Assembly (NCBI GenBank): GCA_002794735.1
Contig: NBAZ01000009.1
Location: forward strand, 868,001 to 932,000
Direction: 5' to 3'
DNA from: Pyrrhoderma lamaoense
Taxonomy: Eukaryota > Basidiomycota > Agaricomycetes > Hymenochaetales > Hymenochaetaceae
DNA: 64,000 nucleotides
Positions 13,509-25,673 of the stretch are shown in pieces. The notes below the pieces were generated by a model. It had not been told where the DNA came from. It did no database searches and worked only from the letters and a program-made list of their open reading frames with translations. Position 1 is the first letter of the stretch. Each line of letters starts with the position of its first letter. A program made the translations under genes and the position numbers.

Positions 13509-16500
13509 ATGACGACAACAGCCCCAACACCTTCTAACTCAGCGCCTTTATCTCGCTTTGCGCGTATCAGTGCAGGTCTTGGTCTCAAGAATCTGAATAA
13601 TGCAGGTCCATCTCGGCAAACGCGACAGTATACGGATGCAAATGAGTCGGAGTGGTATATACCTTACAATGGCCCTTTTGAACCTCCCAAAACTGTGTCG
13701 CGTCCGGGAACGGGGAAAGATAGGGAGGGGGATGGAGGTAGCTGGACAGGACAGGCTGCAAGTACTGAACACGACCCTTTTGAACGGGACAAGAGTGCCA
13801 TGGGCCATGGCGCTTCTTCAATATCAGGTCATGGCGTTGGTTCAATATTTGGACACGATCATCCCCTAGAATCATACTATGAAGATGATAGAAACAATGT
13901 GCGCTCACAGGCTTTTTCAAATGCTTCTGTATACTCTGAGGATGCTATCAGTCCTGGAAATGGTGTTGGGCCAGGTGATCGTCGTGTGAATCGGCTAGCT
14001 TCACCAACGGCCAGTCCGGTTTCTCCAAAATTGCGTACTGTTCGTTCCATAACACGAATGCATAATCCTGGCTATCTTGACACAAGTGTTGGGATTGGGG
14101 AGAGCCCTGTTCCTGCACAGCGCGTGTATCAGGCCCAAAATCATTCTCTCGGACATGCTTCCGGATCTGGCCATGGACACGGGCATGATGCCATTGAGTA
14201 CAATCCACAAGCTCATTCTCTTAGCAAGCCACCTCAAGTTACATCCCCTGTTTCACCGAGAGAATCATTTGCGAGCTTCTGGACGTTTGGGAGATCAGCA
14301 AGTAAGAAGGTAACGAGTGGGACCCCGTCAGTTTATTCTGGAGGTAGACGACCATCAGTAGAAACGCACTTCAGCCGTCCTAGTACAAGTACGCGTAACA
14401 CTGCGGCTCCAGCTGCGGCGGCTGGGCAAGCTACATCGACAACTCGAGATAGGTCAGCGACAATTGGTGGTCCGTTTCACTCTGGAGTAAATCTCCCTTC
14501 TACGGAGAACACGAATTCATACCCAATAAGGCCAAGAGCTAATACTACAGCCCAGCCTACCCAAACGAATACATCCACGGCCTCACCTCAAATGCTCAAT
14601 GCTTCGAATAGTGCTCCTGTAGCTCCTGTTGATTACTCAGCTCAAGATCCTGACGGGGCAACCCTTCCTTACCAGCGACACCCATATGCCACTGCCACCC
14701 CTCCTACAGGACACCGAGAACACTCCCGTTACTTTCCATCACAGAAGCGACCAACAATGCTCAATCTTGCTGTCCCATTCCTTTCCCAGTCCAAGAGTTT
14801 TTCAAGTCTTAAAAAATCAAGTAACAATTTAAAATCCTCTGTCTCAACTCCAAATCTACGCGGCCCTGTTGGTAACAAGACAAACACTGGCTCTAGCTCT
14901 AATAGCCCGTCTACACCGAGTGCAACAAGTTCAAAATGGTTGAGTGCCGAAACTTGGTGTGATGCTTTGCTTTTCCCTCGGCCTCGATTCCGCATGCGAA
15001 CCGCACATGTAATCAGTCCCCCTGAAAGCCCTGTGGGAGGCGCTCCACCTCATTCTGCCCCTGCACAACCACGATCTTTAAAACGAAGCATTTTTGGCGG
15101 GAAGCAATCTACAGATACACGTAAATGGATACGAACTCCTCCTTCGGCTCCCCCCGTTTTTGTACATCCTGCCCCCGATCCATCTGCACAAGTAGCTTCG
15201 AGTTCTTCAGCCACACAACCAAGGGCCCCCTCCGAAAATCTTTTGCTCAAGATGATCTAGCTCTCCCCTCTCCGATCCCGTCTCTTGCGACGTAAGTCTG
15301 CATTTCTTAAATGGTACTGCATGTTGATTTAACTCTTTTTATAGTGTTTTGAAACAAAATGAAGAATTTGACAAGGAAAGACAACGGTGGAAAGCACAAG
15401 CCTCTAAATCTTTCCAGAATAAGCGTTCTCGTTCTCTCTCGAAATCAAGGATGAGGAGTAAATCAAAGCTGAAAGATCCGGATGTTGAAAGTGAGCTTGC
15501 TACTAGTTTTGACCTAATAGCCGCGACTGCATTCCATGGTCATCAAACGATAAAACCAAATGTACTTCTTGCTGACGCTTCGGCAGGGTCGAAAAGTGTT
15601 TTTGGCACAAATACAACTTCATCTCATTCACGTAATACTAGTAATGTGAGTCAAGGTGTTTCCTCAAAGGGCATGGTAGGAAGGAATCTTGGAGTAAAAC
15701 TGCCCTAAAGTCTGCAAGAAGTGCTACAGGTTTGTGTGCCCAGCCTGAGGATTTATCACCTGCAGATGAGAGGATAGTAGCGCTTGATCATGCTTTGGAG
15801 AAGAACAATACAAAGCACATAAACGTTACAGATGGGAGACCCAATAACGAAGCAGTGGTTATTATAGCTCCCAATAATCTGCTTTCACCTTCTCCAAAAC
15901 CTTCAACTCGAAGTGTTGATTCGACGAATCATACTGGTGTCGGTATTGCGCTTTCAACTCCAACAGTATTTGTCGATCAGCAATTTCAGTTCTCGGATCA
16001 TCCATATGCATCGAGTCCTACTACAGAGAATAATCTCATACGTCCTTCCACCTATGCAGGGCCTCATCCTTCACATACTTCTCATACCTCAAAGATAGCT
16101 GAAACTAGTATCAATGACTCAACACTCAATGAAATCAATGCACGGCATCGGAACCTAGTGACTAACTCCTCCCAAACATACTCTTCCTCATTACTCCACC
16201 CATACGCTGCTGTTGACTCGCGACAAAAGCCAACTCTTCATGTGTCAAGACCTGGTGCCATTTCTCCTCCGAAACGTATGTTCGCTGATATAGGGACTGG
16301 GACGCTTCGTGAAGTACTTCCAGAAGAAATTCAGTACTCACCTTACTCCTCCCGCCATCCAGGCAGCTCAAGAGCTAGCTCGAATCGTAACAGTGATGCT
16401 TTGGGTGTTGAAGAAGCTTTGAATATGGCTTTTTCCAGGGGAGATACAGGGGATGGCAGAAAAAATCCTCCAGAGGACAAGGGTACCACGGACGAATTTG

Positions 16501-17819
16501 GAAGACAAGAGGTCACCCAGGAGCTTATTGTACCCCCCAGGATAGCTAATACTCATAAACCAGCTCTGATGCCTCAGATCAACGAAAGCCCCATCCGTGA
16601 ATCTTGGCAAACTCAAGATGATAGCACACCTGACGATTCATCCCACAGGATCCCTGTATCAGGTTTCTCGTTCATAGCGAATTCTTCTCCTGGCGTCATA
16701 TCAATGGAGTCTTCTCCGATGACCTCGCCCCGTCTTTTCAAGAAATTTGATGATATGGAGGACTACAGTGACCTATTTTACCGACCAGGGCAGTCCCAGA
16801 ACCAAACTCCTCTTCATAGTCAGGAAGCTTCTGTCTCTGGCCAGCAAACCCCTACTCCGTCAAGTAGTTTTGTTCGGCCTACAGGGTCACGTGAGAGAAA
16901 GTATTCTGGTTCCGATAGACCAATGCTTTCGAGAAGTGATTCCGCCTTAACAAGTTTACGTAGGCAGTTGAATGAAGAATATGGGACTCACGTCACCGAA
17001 GGGACCCAAACCTCTGAACGTGGCTTTAGATCTGGTAATGGAGTCAGCGAAGTAGTCACAGAGCTAGATGAAGACGTTGACGATGCAAACGTTATGCTAT
17101 CTCAGGGCTCCTCGCCTCCTGGTGCTATACTACCTCTCAGGGTCCAGATGTCACGCCCTCTAAGCTCTGGTCCCACAGTCTTGATTCCTGAGGATGTAGA
17201 GTCTTCTCGAGCTTCTTCAATTCTGGAGCGCTATGAGGGAGATGATGGAGCAGGTAATTTAAATGTATACGTATCGCTGAGAATGTCATCTAACTCAAAT
17301 ATTATTTCAGATATCTACTATCGCGTCCGCGAGGTTCCTGCTCTTTCCACTCCTGACCCTATCACTTCGACGAATATGTATCGCGCATCAGCCCATGGCT
17401 CATATATCGGCGATGACACTACTTTCCGACAAGAAGAACAGCAACCCTCACCGCAAGATCGCCAGTCTCGACCTGAATTCATCACTACATCTCATTCCTC
17501 CCGACCAAGTCTCATGCCTCCCAACTCCGGTTCCGCAACAGATACCACCCGTGCCAGTTACATGACTTCAGCTTCAAGCGTTTCTCGTATTTCACAACTT
17601 TCAGATTTCCCTGTTCCTCCTGGTCAGAACGCACTTACCCCAGGTGGGATTATCAACTCTTACTTCAACACAAGTACACCCGAAGTTACCGAGCGTAATA
17701 ATCCGCTAGTTGAGTTTGCGGAGCGAGATCAACAGCAGCGGCGGGAAGTACGCGCTAGCCGACGTACGACGTTTGGGCCCGTTGAAGACGATGTATCCAT
17801 TAAGACAGATCACTCATGA
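13509..17819 (+). CDS. large Ser-rich, disordered conserved hypothetical protein
   Basis: The protein is about 1,400 aa once two frame breaks are resolved. Two introns are seen: 15292-15344 (53 nt) and 17254-17310 (57 nt, length a multiple of three). The start MTTTAPTPSNSAPL is followed by ESEWYIPYNGPFE (about residue 46). The rest is Ser/Thr/Pro/Gly-rich, with basic patches (KRSRSLSKSRMRSKSK, about residue 600) and a C-terminal SRISQLSDFPVPPG element. No catalytic domain or TM helix is visible. I recognise the pattern as a basidiomycete-conserved protein of unknown role. Breaks: at the C5 run 15226-15230 the frame must move to reach RKSFAQDDLALPSP. At AAAGGG 15666-15671 it must move again to reach GHGRKESWSKTAL. 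Both are fixed by one added base, after which the spliced length is 1,401 codons. The first could instead be a 62-nt intron (15162-15223). The gene converges on SMC1. Confidence 0.78.
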
Positions 17820-18291
17820 ATAATGAAAAAAAAATTGCATTCCACTCGTTTAGGCACTTATTATTGTTTTATTATCACTATTCGTACTTATTTTTCTTTC
17901 TTGCATTTTTTCGCAAGTTCTATCACTGAGACACCTTTGTTCTTTTTCATGTTTCAATTTGTTGTTATTTTTAATAGTGCTTTCCCCCTCATTATTTTTT
18001 TGTTTTCGTTACCGCATGCTCTCAATTGATGGATTTGATGATGCCCTTATTTTATTGTTTTTGGAGTACCAAGTAGATCCTAATCCTAATGTTTTTGTTT
18101 CAGGTATTCGTTCATTTTAATTGGTGCTCTCCTTTTATAATCACTCAAATCCCTGGACCCATTAGATGATTTTAATTATGTGCTACATATTGTTATTCGT
18201 ACAAGTGTAGATAAGACAGAAAACACTGGAGAACATAAGATTAAAAAAGTGCAATGAAGAAACACAAATACAGAAAAGAAAAGAAATCATA
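17820..18291. other. convergent 3' intergenic region, T-rich
   Basis: This 472-bp stretch lies between the stop codons of two convergent genes. The first 240 bases are strongly T-rich on the plus strand, fitting the 3' UTR and polyadenylation region of the Ser-rich gene. The right end is A-rich on the plus strand, so T-rich for SMC1, which reads the other way. No gene was seen. Confidence 0.55.
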
Positions 18292-21200
18292 CTACTCGCC
18301 GCCATACTGGGTAAGCTATAGAGATAATGCAGAAAAAAGTTAGTTCCAGCTCTTTTGAAAAGATGATTCTAGATACGTACGTCAAGTGTTAGGGAACTCG
18401 AACTATTCACTTCTTGGTCACGGTAGATACCAACCAACGAGTGACCCCGTTCGTATAATGAACCCTTGAGACTTATGACTACAAACTGGAATGAGTCGGA
18501 AGCTCGTTGCTTGATATAGTTGGCAATCTTTGCGACATTCGTGTTGTCTAGAGCCGCATCCACTTCATCCAAGACAAAGAATGGAGCGGGTTGATAACTT
18601 ATAATTGCCAGTAAGATTCTATGAAAGGGATCAAAGGTCTATTTTGTACTTACCTGTGAACCGCAAACAATAAGGCTAGAGCTGCAACGGTTTTCTCCCC
18701 GCCAGACAATTGTTCCATGTCTCTGAAACGCTTCATTGGCGGCATCGCATGGTACTTGATTCCACCGTTGTAAGGTTCCTGTATCACAACGATGATGATT
18801 AACATAGTATCTTTACAGTTTCTTTCTAAAAGTAGATATTACCTCATTATCTTCCAAACTTAGGTAGGCAACACCACCCATTGGTGCCGCTTTGCCCTTA
18901 GTCAGATCCTTATATATTTGATCAATGCGGTCTGAGATATGGGTAAACGCCTTATTAAATAGATCACATCTACAAATTATCAGATCAATACTTATTACGC
19001 TAATAAGCGATGGATGTACGTACCGTCGTTTCTTGATATCATTATAATCGTCTCTAGCTCTCTTAGATTCTCTCCGGGCCTTCTCTGCCTCCTTTTCTGT
19101 GTCTTCGAGTTTGGATTGTACATCTTCCAGTCTATCTCCATCTTGTTAGTTTGATTCTTATTATAGAAAGAAGGATGTCGAACCTAGTCATAGCTTTCAT
19201 GTTTGGAGCCATCCGCTCGATTTCTGTTGAAAGTTTCGCGATAGATGTATCAAAGTTTTCCCCCATATTTTCGGATCCGTCCTAAAAGAGTTTAGTCTGC
19301 GTAAGCGCTTCAATGGAAGTCCAAAAAAATTGGCTCGTACCTCACGTTCATCATCATCCAACATCTCAAAATCGACTTTAATACCGTAATCCGGAACTCG
19401 GCGAGGTCGCTGAGTACCCTCGTCGTCATCTACGTCCATTGTGACCTCCTCAAGTAGGTTCTGTAATGAATGAAATGTTTTAGCATGCACATTCGGTAGC
19501 CATATATCCTTTTTTTACCTCTTCTATCGGAACATTTCTTAGATTTCCTGAGACTAGGGGGAGGTCAATGTTCTCTAGACGACATTTCCGGTAGATTGCG
19601 GACCGTTCCAGAGCAAGCTTCTCAATCTCGTCATTCTAGAACACATATAACTGAGGAACGTGTTTACGGAGGATACCATTTCCCGTCTTACCTTAGTTGC
19701 AATGTCCTTCAACGCCTGATCAAGAACCCTCGAAGCTTTTGCTGTGCTTTTCTTCACTGATTCTAATTCCTTCGTCTTCTCATCTAGAACCTCATTGAGT
19801 TCCTTGAGTTTTTCCTGCAGTTCTGCAATTTTTGCCTGAGTCTTATCAATTGTATGCTGCAGCTGAATCCTTTTCTCCTTAAGGCTCTCAATTTCGTTTT
19901 TTTCAGCTTCAATTGAATTGTCAAGGGTACTAAGTCGCTCCCGTAACGTTCTTAACTGGTCCTCTTCAAAAGCAGACCTATGGATTGAATATAATAATTA
20001 GTAACAAGCACACAAGCACGAGCTGATATAGAATTGGATTAAGGTACCCACTGATGCTTTAGGCGAGCAATTTGGAGTTCAAACCTCCTTCTTGCAGCAA
20101 GCTCTTCGTTAGCCACCTTGAGCTGCCGGGACTCATATTCTCTGATATCTTCGACGCCAATACTCTCACAAAACTCAGCAAATACTTCGTCTTCGGCAGA
20201 ATATACAATGGATTGTACGCTTTCCAATTTTTCGACAAGAGCACGATGATCAGCTTTTGCCTACACTTTCGTTAGTCTTAGGAACATGAAGCATAAGGGA
20301 AGATTTGCACCTTTCTTAATTCCGGCTCTTTCTTTCTAATTTCTCTCTTGAGATGACTTAGTTCATCGTTTTTGCCTTTGAGAGTAGCGCTTAGGGAGTC
20401 CTGGGACATAATATGTGTGAGATCACAGTAGAACAAGTATGGAAAAGGGAAAATACCAAGTCGTCCTTGGTGAGCTGTTTCGCTGAATCGAGACGTGTCA
20501 TTTCAGCTAACAGGCTTTCATCAGTACTACTACGAGGCTTTGACTTATTCAGCTCTCTCAGCTCCGAAAGCAACTTGTCTCGAACTCTCGTTAATCCTAG
20601 TAGATGATGATCAAAATACGTATGAATGTCATTTTGGACGTAATAACATGTTTATTTTACCTTGAACATCTTTCTCCTCCCATTTCTTCTGATTGTCATG
20701 TGTACTTCTACCTCCGGTAATAAGTCCACTCTTGTGAATAACTGTCCCTTCAAGTGTCACGGCTACAATTATAACCATTTGGATCAGATACAAGCGTCGA
20801 TGTAAATCTATACAGAACTAATCACCTTTGACTTCCTGTCCTTTTCGTAGCATACATATCGGGCAACATCCATTGTATCACATACAAGTGAGTTTCCACA
20901 AGCAAAGTGCATAGCCCTCTCGAGAACGGGCTCATACTGAATAACATCTACAGCAAGGCGTGCACCTCGTGCAAAGCTTCGGTATTTATCATTTATAGGC
21001 TTCACCTGTATAGTATCAAGAGGAATAAAAGTGGCTTGACCCGCCCGTTGATTACGCATGTACTAAAAGTATCGTTTCATTATAAGGCTCAAGTGATTTT
21101 CATGGATCAGTTACCTCAATACATTCGATGGCAGTTTTCTCGTGGTCTACAACTACAGCATCGACATTCCGACCAAGTATAACGGAAACTGCAGTCTCAT

Positions 21201-23179
21201 ATTTTCGTTGGGTGGGTTTACACAAATCTACGACTCTACCCCGTACACCTTCAAAGAAGTTAGTAAAACTCCAAGTCAGCATTTGCATAGAAAGACTGAC
21301 CAGGGAAGATTCGTTGCAAATTTGAGAGTGTTTCTTTCAATCGAGCATCACGCTCGGATTCCTTCCTGTCCACCCCAGCCTGCAGAAGCTTTTCATGACA
21401 CTCAGCAAGCTTTTCGTTTAGTTCCGTCTCTATTTGCCTGCAAAAAGGTAAGAAAATAGCTTTCAATGCGAATACATGCGACATACGTGATACGAGCAAA
21501 CTCGGCTTGTTGCTTTTTAAGTTCTTGCTGGGCACGCGTATAATCGGCTGTTATTGTAGAGTATTTGCGGTCAAGCTGAGGAAGAGAACGTTAAATAGAT
21601 GATTAATTGAAGCAGATGCAACGGTACACACCTCCTGTTTCTTTTCTTTAGATCATCAATCTCCGATACAAGCTTGCTTTCCTTCTCTTTGAGCTCGGTA
21701 AATGCCTCCTGAAGGCTAGCTAGGGCACGAGAACTTGTTTTCTCGTCACGTTCAAGTGCATTCAGTGCCTGTCGTTCATCTACAACTCTGGTATTTGCTA
21801 TAGAGCGGAGACGATTATATTCCTGTAGTTTATCTTCACTTAGGGAAAGATTTCGCTGAGATGCTGCACGAGCCGCCTCTAAAAAAAAACAAAATAAGCC
21901 TTGAAACTCAGGAGTTACATCTATTGTGTTAGTAAGCTACCTTGTGCAGCGTGTGCCGCCTTTTCTTCTGCTGCAAGGTCCTTCCTAAGAGAATTGAGGC
22001 GATCCTCTTTCTTCTGGGCATCCTTTGCAGATATTGCCCTTGTCTCTTCGTGATTTCTCAGCTTCCGTTCTGCATGAAGTATTTTGCTGTCGATGGCTAC
22101 CAGATCCGGTTTCTAAGTGTATTGTAGTGAGTCTTCTGGTAAAGAAATGAACGGTAATCTTACATAATTTTCTAGAGATTTTTCCTCTTTCTTAATCTTT
22201 TTCTCGCAAGACAGGACTTCTGAGCGCGCCTTAGCTTGTTGAGCTCTAGCATCCTCAAGAGCTTGTCATAAGTAGCTTGCTCCTTTCGTAGGCCTGCAAG
22301 AGACTTGTTCTTTATTCTGATCTCTTCAGTGTTTTCCCCTATTTGCTTTTCAATATGAAAGAGCTTCCATAAGAATCGTTTTAATGTAAGAACGTCACGC
22401 CTGCTAACGAGGTCTTCAAATCGTTCGGCTTCAGTCATTTGTTCCTTAAACACTTTTATCTCGCCAGCGAACCCTCGCTTCTTGTTGTAGCTTTCGGCGG
22501 CGTTTTCAGCAGCTTTTTCCACAGCAACCTTTGCACGTTCATACTCATTCGAAAGTTCAAGGGACCCGCTTATTTGTTCGATAAGACGGGTGAGATCTTT
22601 TGGTGACTGAGAGGCAATGTGCTCAACATCCCCTTGAAAAACAAGAAAGTTTTTGGCCTTGGTCAGAATATTGTGTTTTGCAAGTGATGTGGTGTATGCT
22701 TGCGCTGAAACAAGCTGATCGTTCAACCTATATTCACTCGAACCAGAAGTGGAGATACTTCGTTTGAGTTAAGTATCATGATATTAAGTTATGCAATATA
22801 TGAAATAATATATATATATATATACTTACGTTCGTTGGTATTTCCATTCTTTCTTGTCAAGATCCATGTATACAGCAAGAACCCACGCTTTCTTCGCATC
22901 ACCTTCACCACCTTCAACATCTTCTTCCTCTTCCTCATTATCCTGGGATGCATCTAAATCTGATTTTTCGAGTCTCCTGCCACGGTAGACAAGATCTTTA
23001 AGCTGACTACTACGGAGTTGTGCGCTCTTGACGCCAAGAACGAAAGAAATTGCATCCATGAGGTTTGATTTTCCTGCACCATTAGGTCCGATGATTGAGG
23101 TAAATGGCTTGAAAGGTCCGATAACATGGTGCCCTCTGTAACTCTTGAAATCGCAGAGCTCTATACGAACGAGAGGCAT
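18292..23179 (-). CDS. SMC1: cohesin subunit SMC1 (structural maintenance of chromosomes 1)
   Basis: This is the ATPase arm of the cohesin ring, which pairs with SMC3 to hold sister chromatids in the nucleus. The start [16 protein letters not shown] leads to Walker A GPNGAGKS (residues 31-38) and the SMC1-specific [19 protein letters not shown]. Long coiled coils flank a hinge (about 20.8-21.3 kb) containing [10 protein letters not shown] and [19 protein letters not shown]. The signature [16 protein letters not shown] lies near 18.7 kb and Walker [14 protein letters not shown] near 18.55 kb. The last intron (18380-18316) places the ending LTLDLTQYGGE, as in SMC1 orthologs, with the stop at 18292. 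There are many short introns. Exon 1 is 23179-22830 and its intron has an AT microsatellite. One break, at about 22252-22266 in the first coiled coil, needs one extra base to continue into [22 protein letters not shown]1 is essential, so this is most likely an assembly error. Confidence 0.93.
22808..22824. repeat. (AT)n microsatellite in SMC1 intron 1
   Basis: There are about 8.5 uninterrupted AT units directly next to the exon 1 donor (GTAAGT on the minus strand, from 22829). Length variation here would alter only the intron. Confidence 0.85.
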
Positions 23180-24032
23180 GGTGTTGCTCAACTTAGCTAG
23201 TGGTCCGTGGCTTATGGGACTTAAGGGCGCGTAACGGCGTTATAATACGTGACCGTGACACACCGTGTCATTAGTTTTATTCTGATAGCTCCTACAAATC
23301 CTGGTTCCATCTATCCGTTCCGATCGCTCATGGTGATACACAACTTCTTCATTGAGTCTATGAATGTCTATGGTAACTCCGCTTTGGAGGATGAAACGAT
23401 CTTTCATCTCTCACTTGGAACTGCTAAGTGCTTTTTCAAACCAAATGAATGAGATCCCTTATATCTGCTTATCATATGGACATAAAGAGTATGTGTACCT
23501 TACTCTATCAGACAAATGATCCTGGCTTTGCGGTGTTCTCGGTTGACACCTATCTTCATAACCAAGTACGCGCCCGTACGTTCTGCACATGCTATGTCGA
23601 CTATCGCCTTTTCGTACCCCTTGCCGGAATCTCAGTCTCAATCGAAGAGAGCGCAAAATGCAAGTGCTTTCATCGCTTGGAGACGGCTAGCCTCTATATA
23701 TGATCATTTCTATCATTCCTTCTCATAACTCTACACTCTGTTGAGTAAGTCGAGTGAACAAACTCAACATGCGACCAGCTACGCTCTAGTGGCTGTGTGT
23801 AGGCGAAATAACGCCGTATATAAAGTGCGAAAGTCCACAAACATGAACTATTTCATAGTATTTTTAGTCAAATTGATCGGTTTGAAGTCCCTCGAGCTAT
23901 CCCGCATCAGCATGATGTTCATTTACGGTGTCGTATTCCCGTTGTGTTTAAAAGTAGACTGCATTCCACTTCTTCTCTTTCTCATCCCACATTCTCTTCC
24001 CTTTCCCATCACATTTTTTTCAGTTACCAGCT
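23180..24032. promoter_or_regulatory. divergent promoter region: SMC1 / GPI-anchored protein
   Basis: This 853-bp region lies between the two start codons. Toward the plus-strand gene there is a TATATAAA box at 23817-23824 (209 bp before its ATG), followed by a CT-rich leader around 23968-24022 ending in TTTTTTCAG just before the ATG. No TATA-like box was noted on the SMC1 side. Short open frames inside lack any motif. Confidence 0.55.
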
Positions 24033-25673
24033 ATGAGATCTCTTTTAGCTCTTCCTGGATTCGCAGCATTGGTCACTGCACAGTACAGTGCAACTTACAG
24101 CCCTTCCAATGCCCCTGATCACACTGAAGATGGACAGTCTGGCACAAACAAGTGTGGCACTGGCTCTAGTCAATCTTCAATGTGTCAAAATGCTTACCGT
24201 AAGATTTCTTATCTCTGTGAGAATGTGCTTATATGCAAAAAATACAATGTAATAAAGTCAACTCCGTGGATGACTTCTGTCTATTTGCCCCGCCTGAGCC
24301 AGGTGCATCTTCAACTATCGGCGAAACGGAACGGATCGAAGTATCTTGGTGCACACAGGTCAGAGAAACTAGACCCCTGTCTCAGAGAATAGTAATGACT
24401 AAGGCATCAAATTAAGAGCGGAAGAGGTACTCGGCTTATTCCTAATGGAACACTCCAAGGTGTTCACTTTGTGAAGACGCCGGATTACGTCCAAGTCACT
24501 GGTGTCGGGGATCTCACAAAACTTAACATCCCATCTGGTGATGCAGGGGGTGAGTAAATTTGTTGAACACTATGTAATGTGCTAAATAAGGGGAATTGTA
24601 GAGAACTGGATCCTCATGGCGCAGATGGAAATGGTATATACACTTGCATCATTTTCGTTGAGTCGTTAAATAACATTCCTTCAGGCAATCCGATTGGTGG
24701 TCTAGTATTTTCCGATGCATTTGGCAGTATGGTGCAATTACATGAATGGACGGTAAGCAATCTGGCCTATTATGGATCACGATTGTACTAAGGGCTTCTT
24801 GAATATATATGCATGTGCTTAGAATTTCATGAGTGCCGATGAATTCTGTTTCCGTGGCTGTAAAGACGGTCCAAATGCTCCTGCGCTTTGCCAACACATC
24901 TACGATGTGATGGGTTGTCAGTGGAACATGCCCGGAAACTATGATCCTGGTGTCTTTGAGGAGTGTGCTGGTGACACGGGAGAGGTAGTATTGAATTATA
25001 GCTGAAAATTGTGCAATGAACTGATATAATCATATTTTGTAGCCTATGGGAGTATACGGCACTTCTACTTTCCACCAAGGAGATGCCGTAACTCCTGATG
25101 CTCATCCTGCGCCTTCTTCCTCTCAGTGCTCATCAGTAGCAACTATTAATGATAACGCGACTTCATCGGGAGGAGCTTCGACCACTTCATCAGGAGGGAC
25201 AGCTTCGGCTACGACTACAGTCAGTACTAAATCCTCACATCACAAAAGATCACCCACCCACATATCCCAGTCTACTCTCAATAGTACCAGTAACAGTCGA
25301 ACAACTAGTGTAGATAGCTCTCGCTCTGACACGGTGCGCTTCATATAAATACCTTATTTACAAGTTGTGCAATTTGTCATCTTTATTACACTTCCCAGTT
25401 TTCATTCTTGATCATTGTTCCTGCTTAATCTCTCCTCTTTACTCTTTTTTTTTTTGAAAGTATAAAAACTAACGAACTTCGTTTTATCAGGGTACCTCCG
25501 CTACGTTAGTAAGTGGTCTTACCGCGACACGTACGGCATCTGCCGCTTCCGATGCGGCAACAAATGCCGCATCCTCTCAATATCAGCCAGGGATGGTGCC
25601 AGGTGGTTTACTTGGTGTCGCTTCATTTGTGATGACCTTTTTGATGTTACTTGGAGGCGCCTTACTCGCTTAA
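24033..25673 (+). CDS. secreted GPI-anchored glycoprotein ('macrofage activating glycoprotein' type)
   Basis: There are eight exons: 24033-24198, 24258-24358, 24417-24549, 24604-24633, 24685-24752, 24823-24984, 25043-25333 and 25491-25673. Together they make 1,134 nt, or 377 aa, with no frame break. The signal peptide is MRSLLALPGFAALVTAQ. The Cys-containing body includes LNSVDDFCLFAPPEPG, TRLIPNGTLQG, LDPHGADGNGNPIGGLVFSD and CKDGPNAPALCQHIYDVMGC, then PMGVYGTSTFHQGDAVTP. A Ser/Thr-rich stalk is followed by the C-terminal hydrophobic GPI signal (VPGGLLGVASFVMTFLMLLGG). I know this as a widespread Agaricomycete secreted family that carries the above automatic name; its real role is unknown. 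Three of seven acceptors are non-pyrimidine (AAG, AAG, GAG). The junction at 24549/24604 is the least certain. Confidence 0.85.

Noticed and set aside
13509..17819. treating the Ser-rich locus as three separate genes
   Set aside because: Continuous coding-like sequence runs across both breaks and a clean 53-nt intron, and one added base at each break gives a single closed frame.
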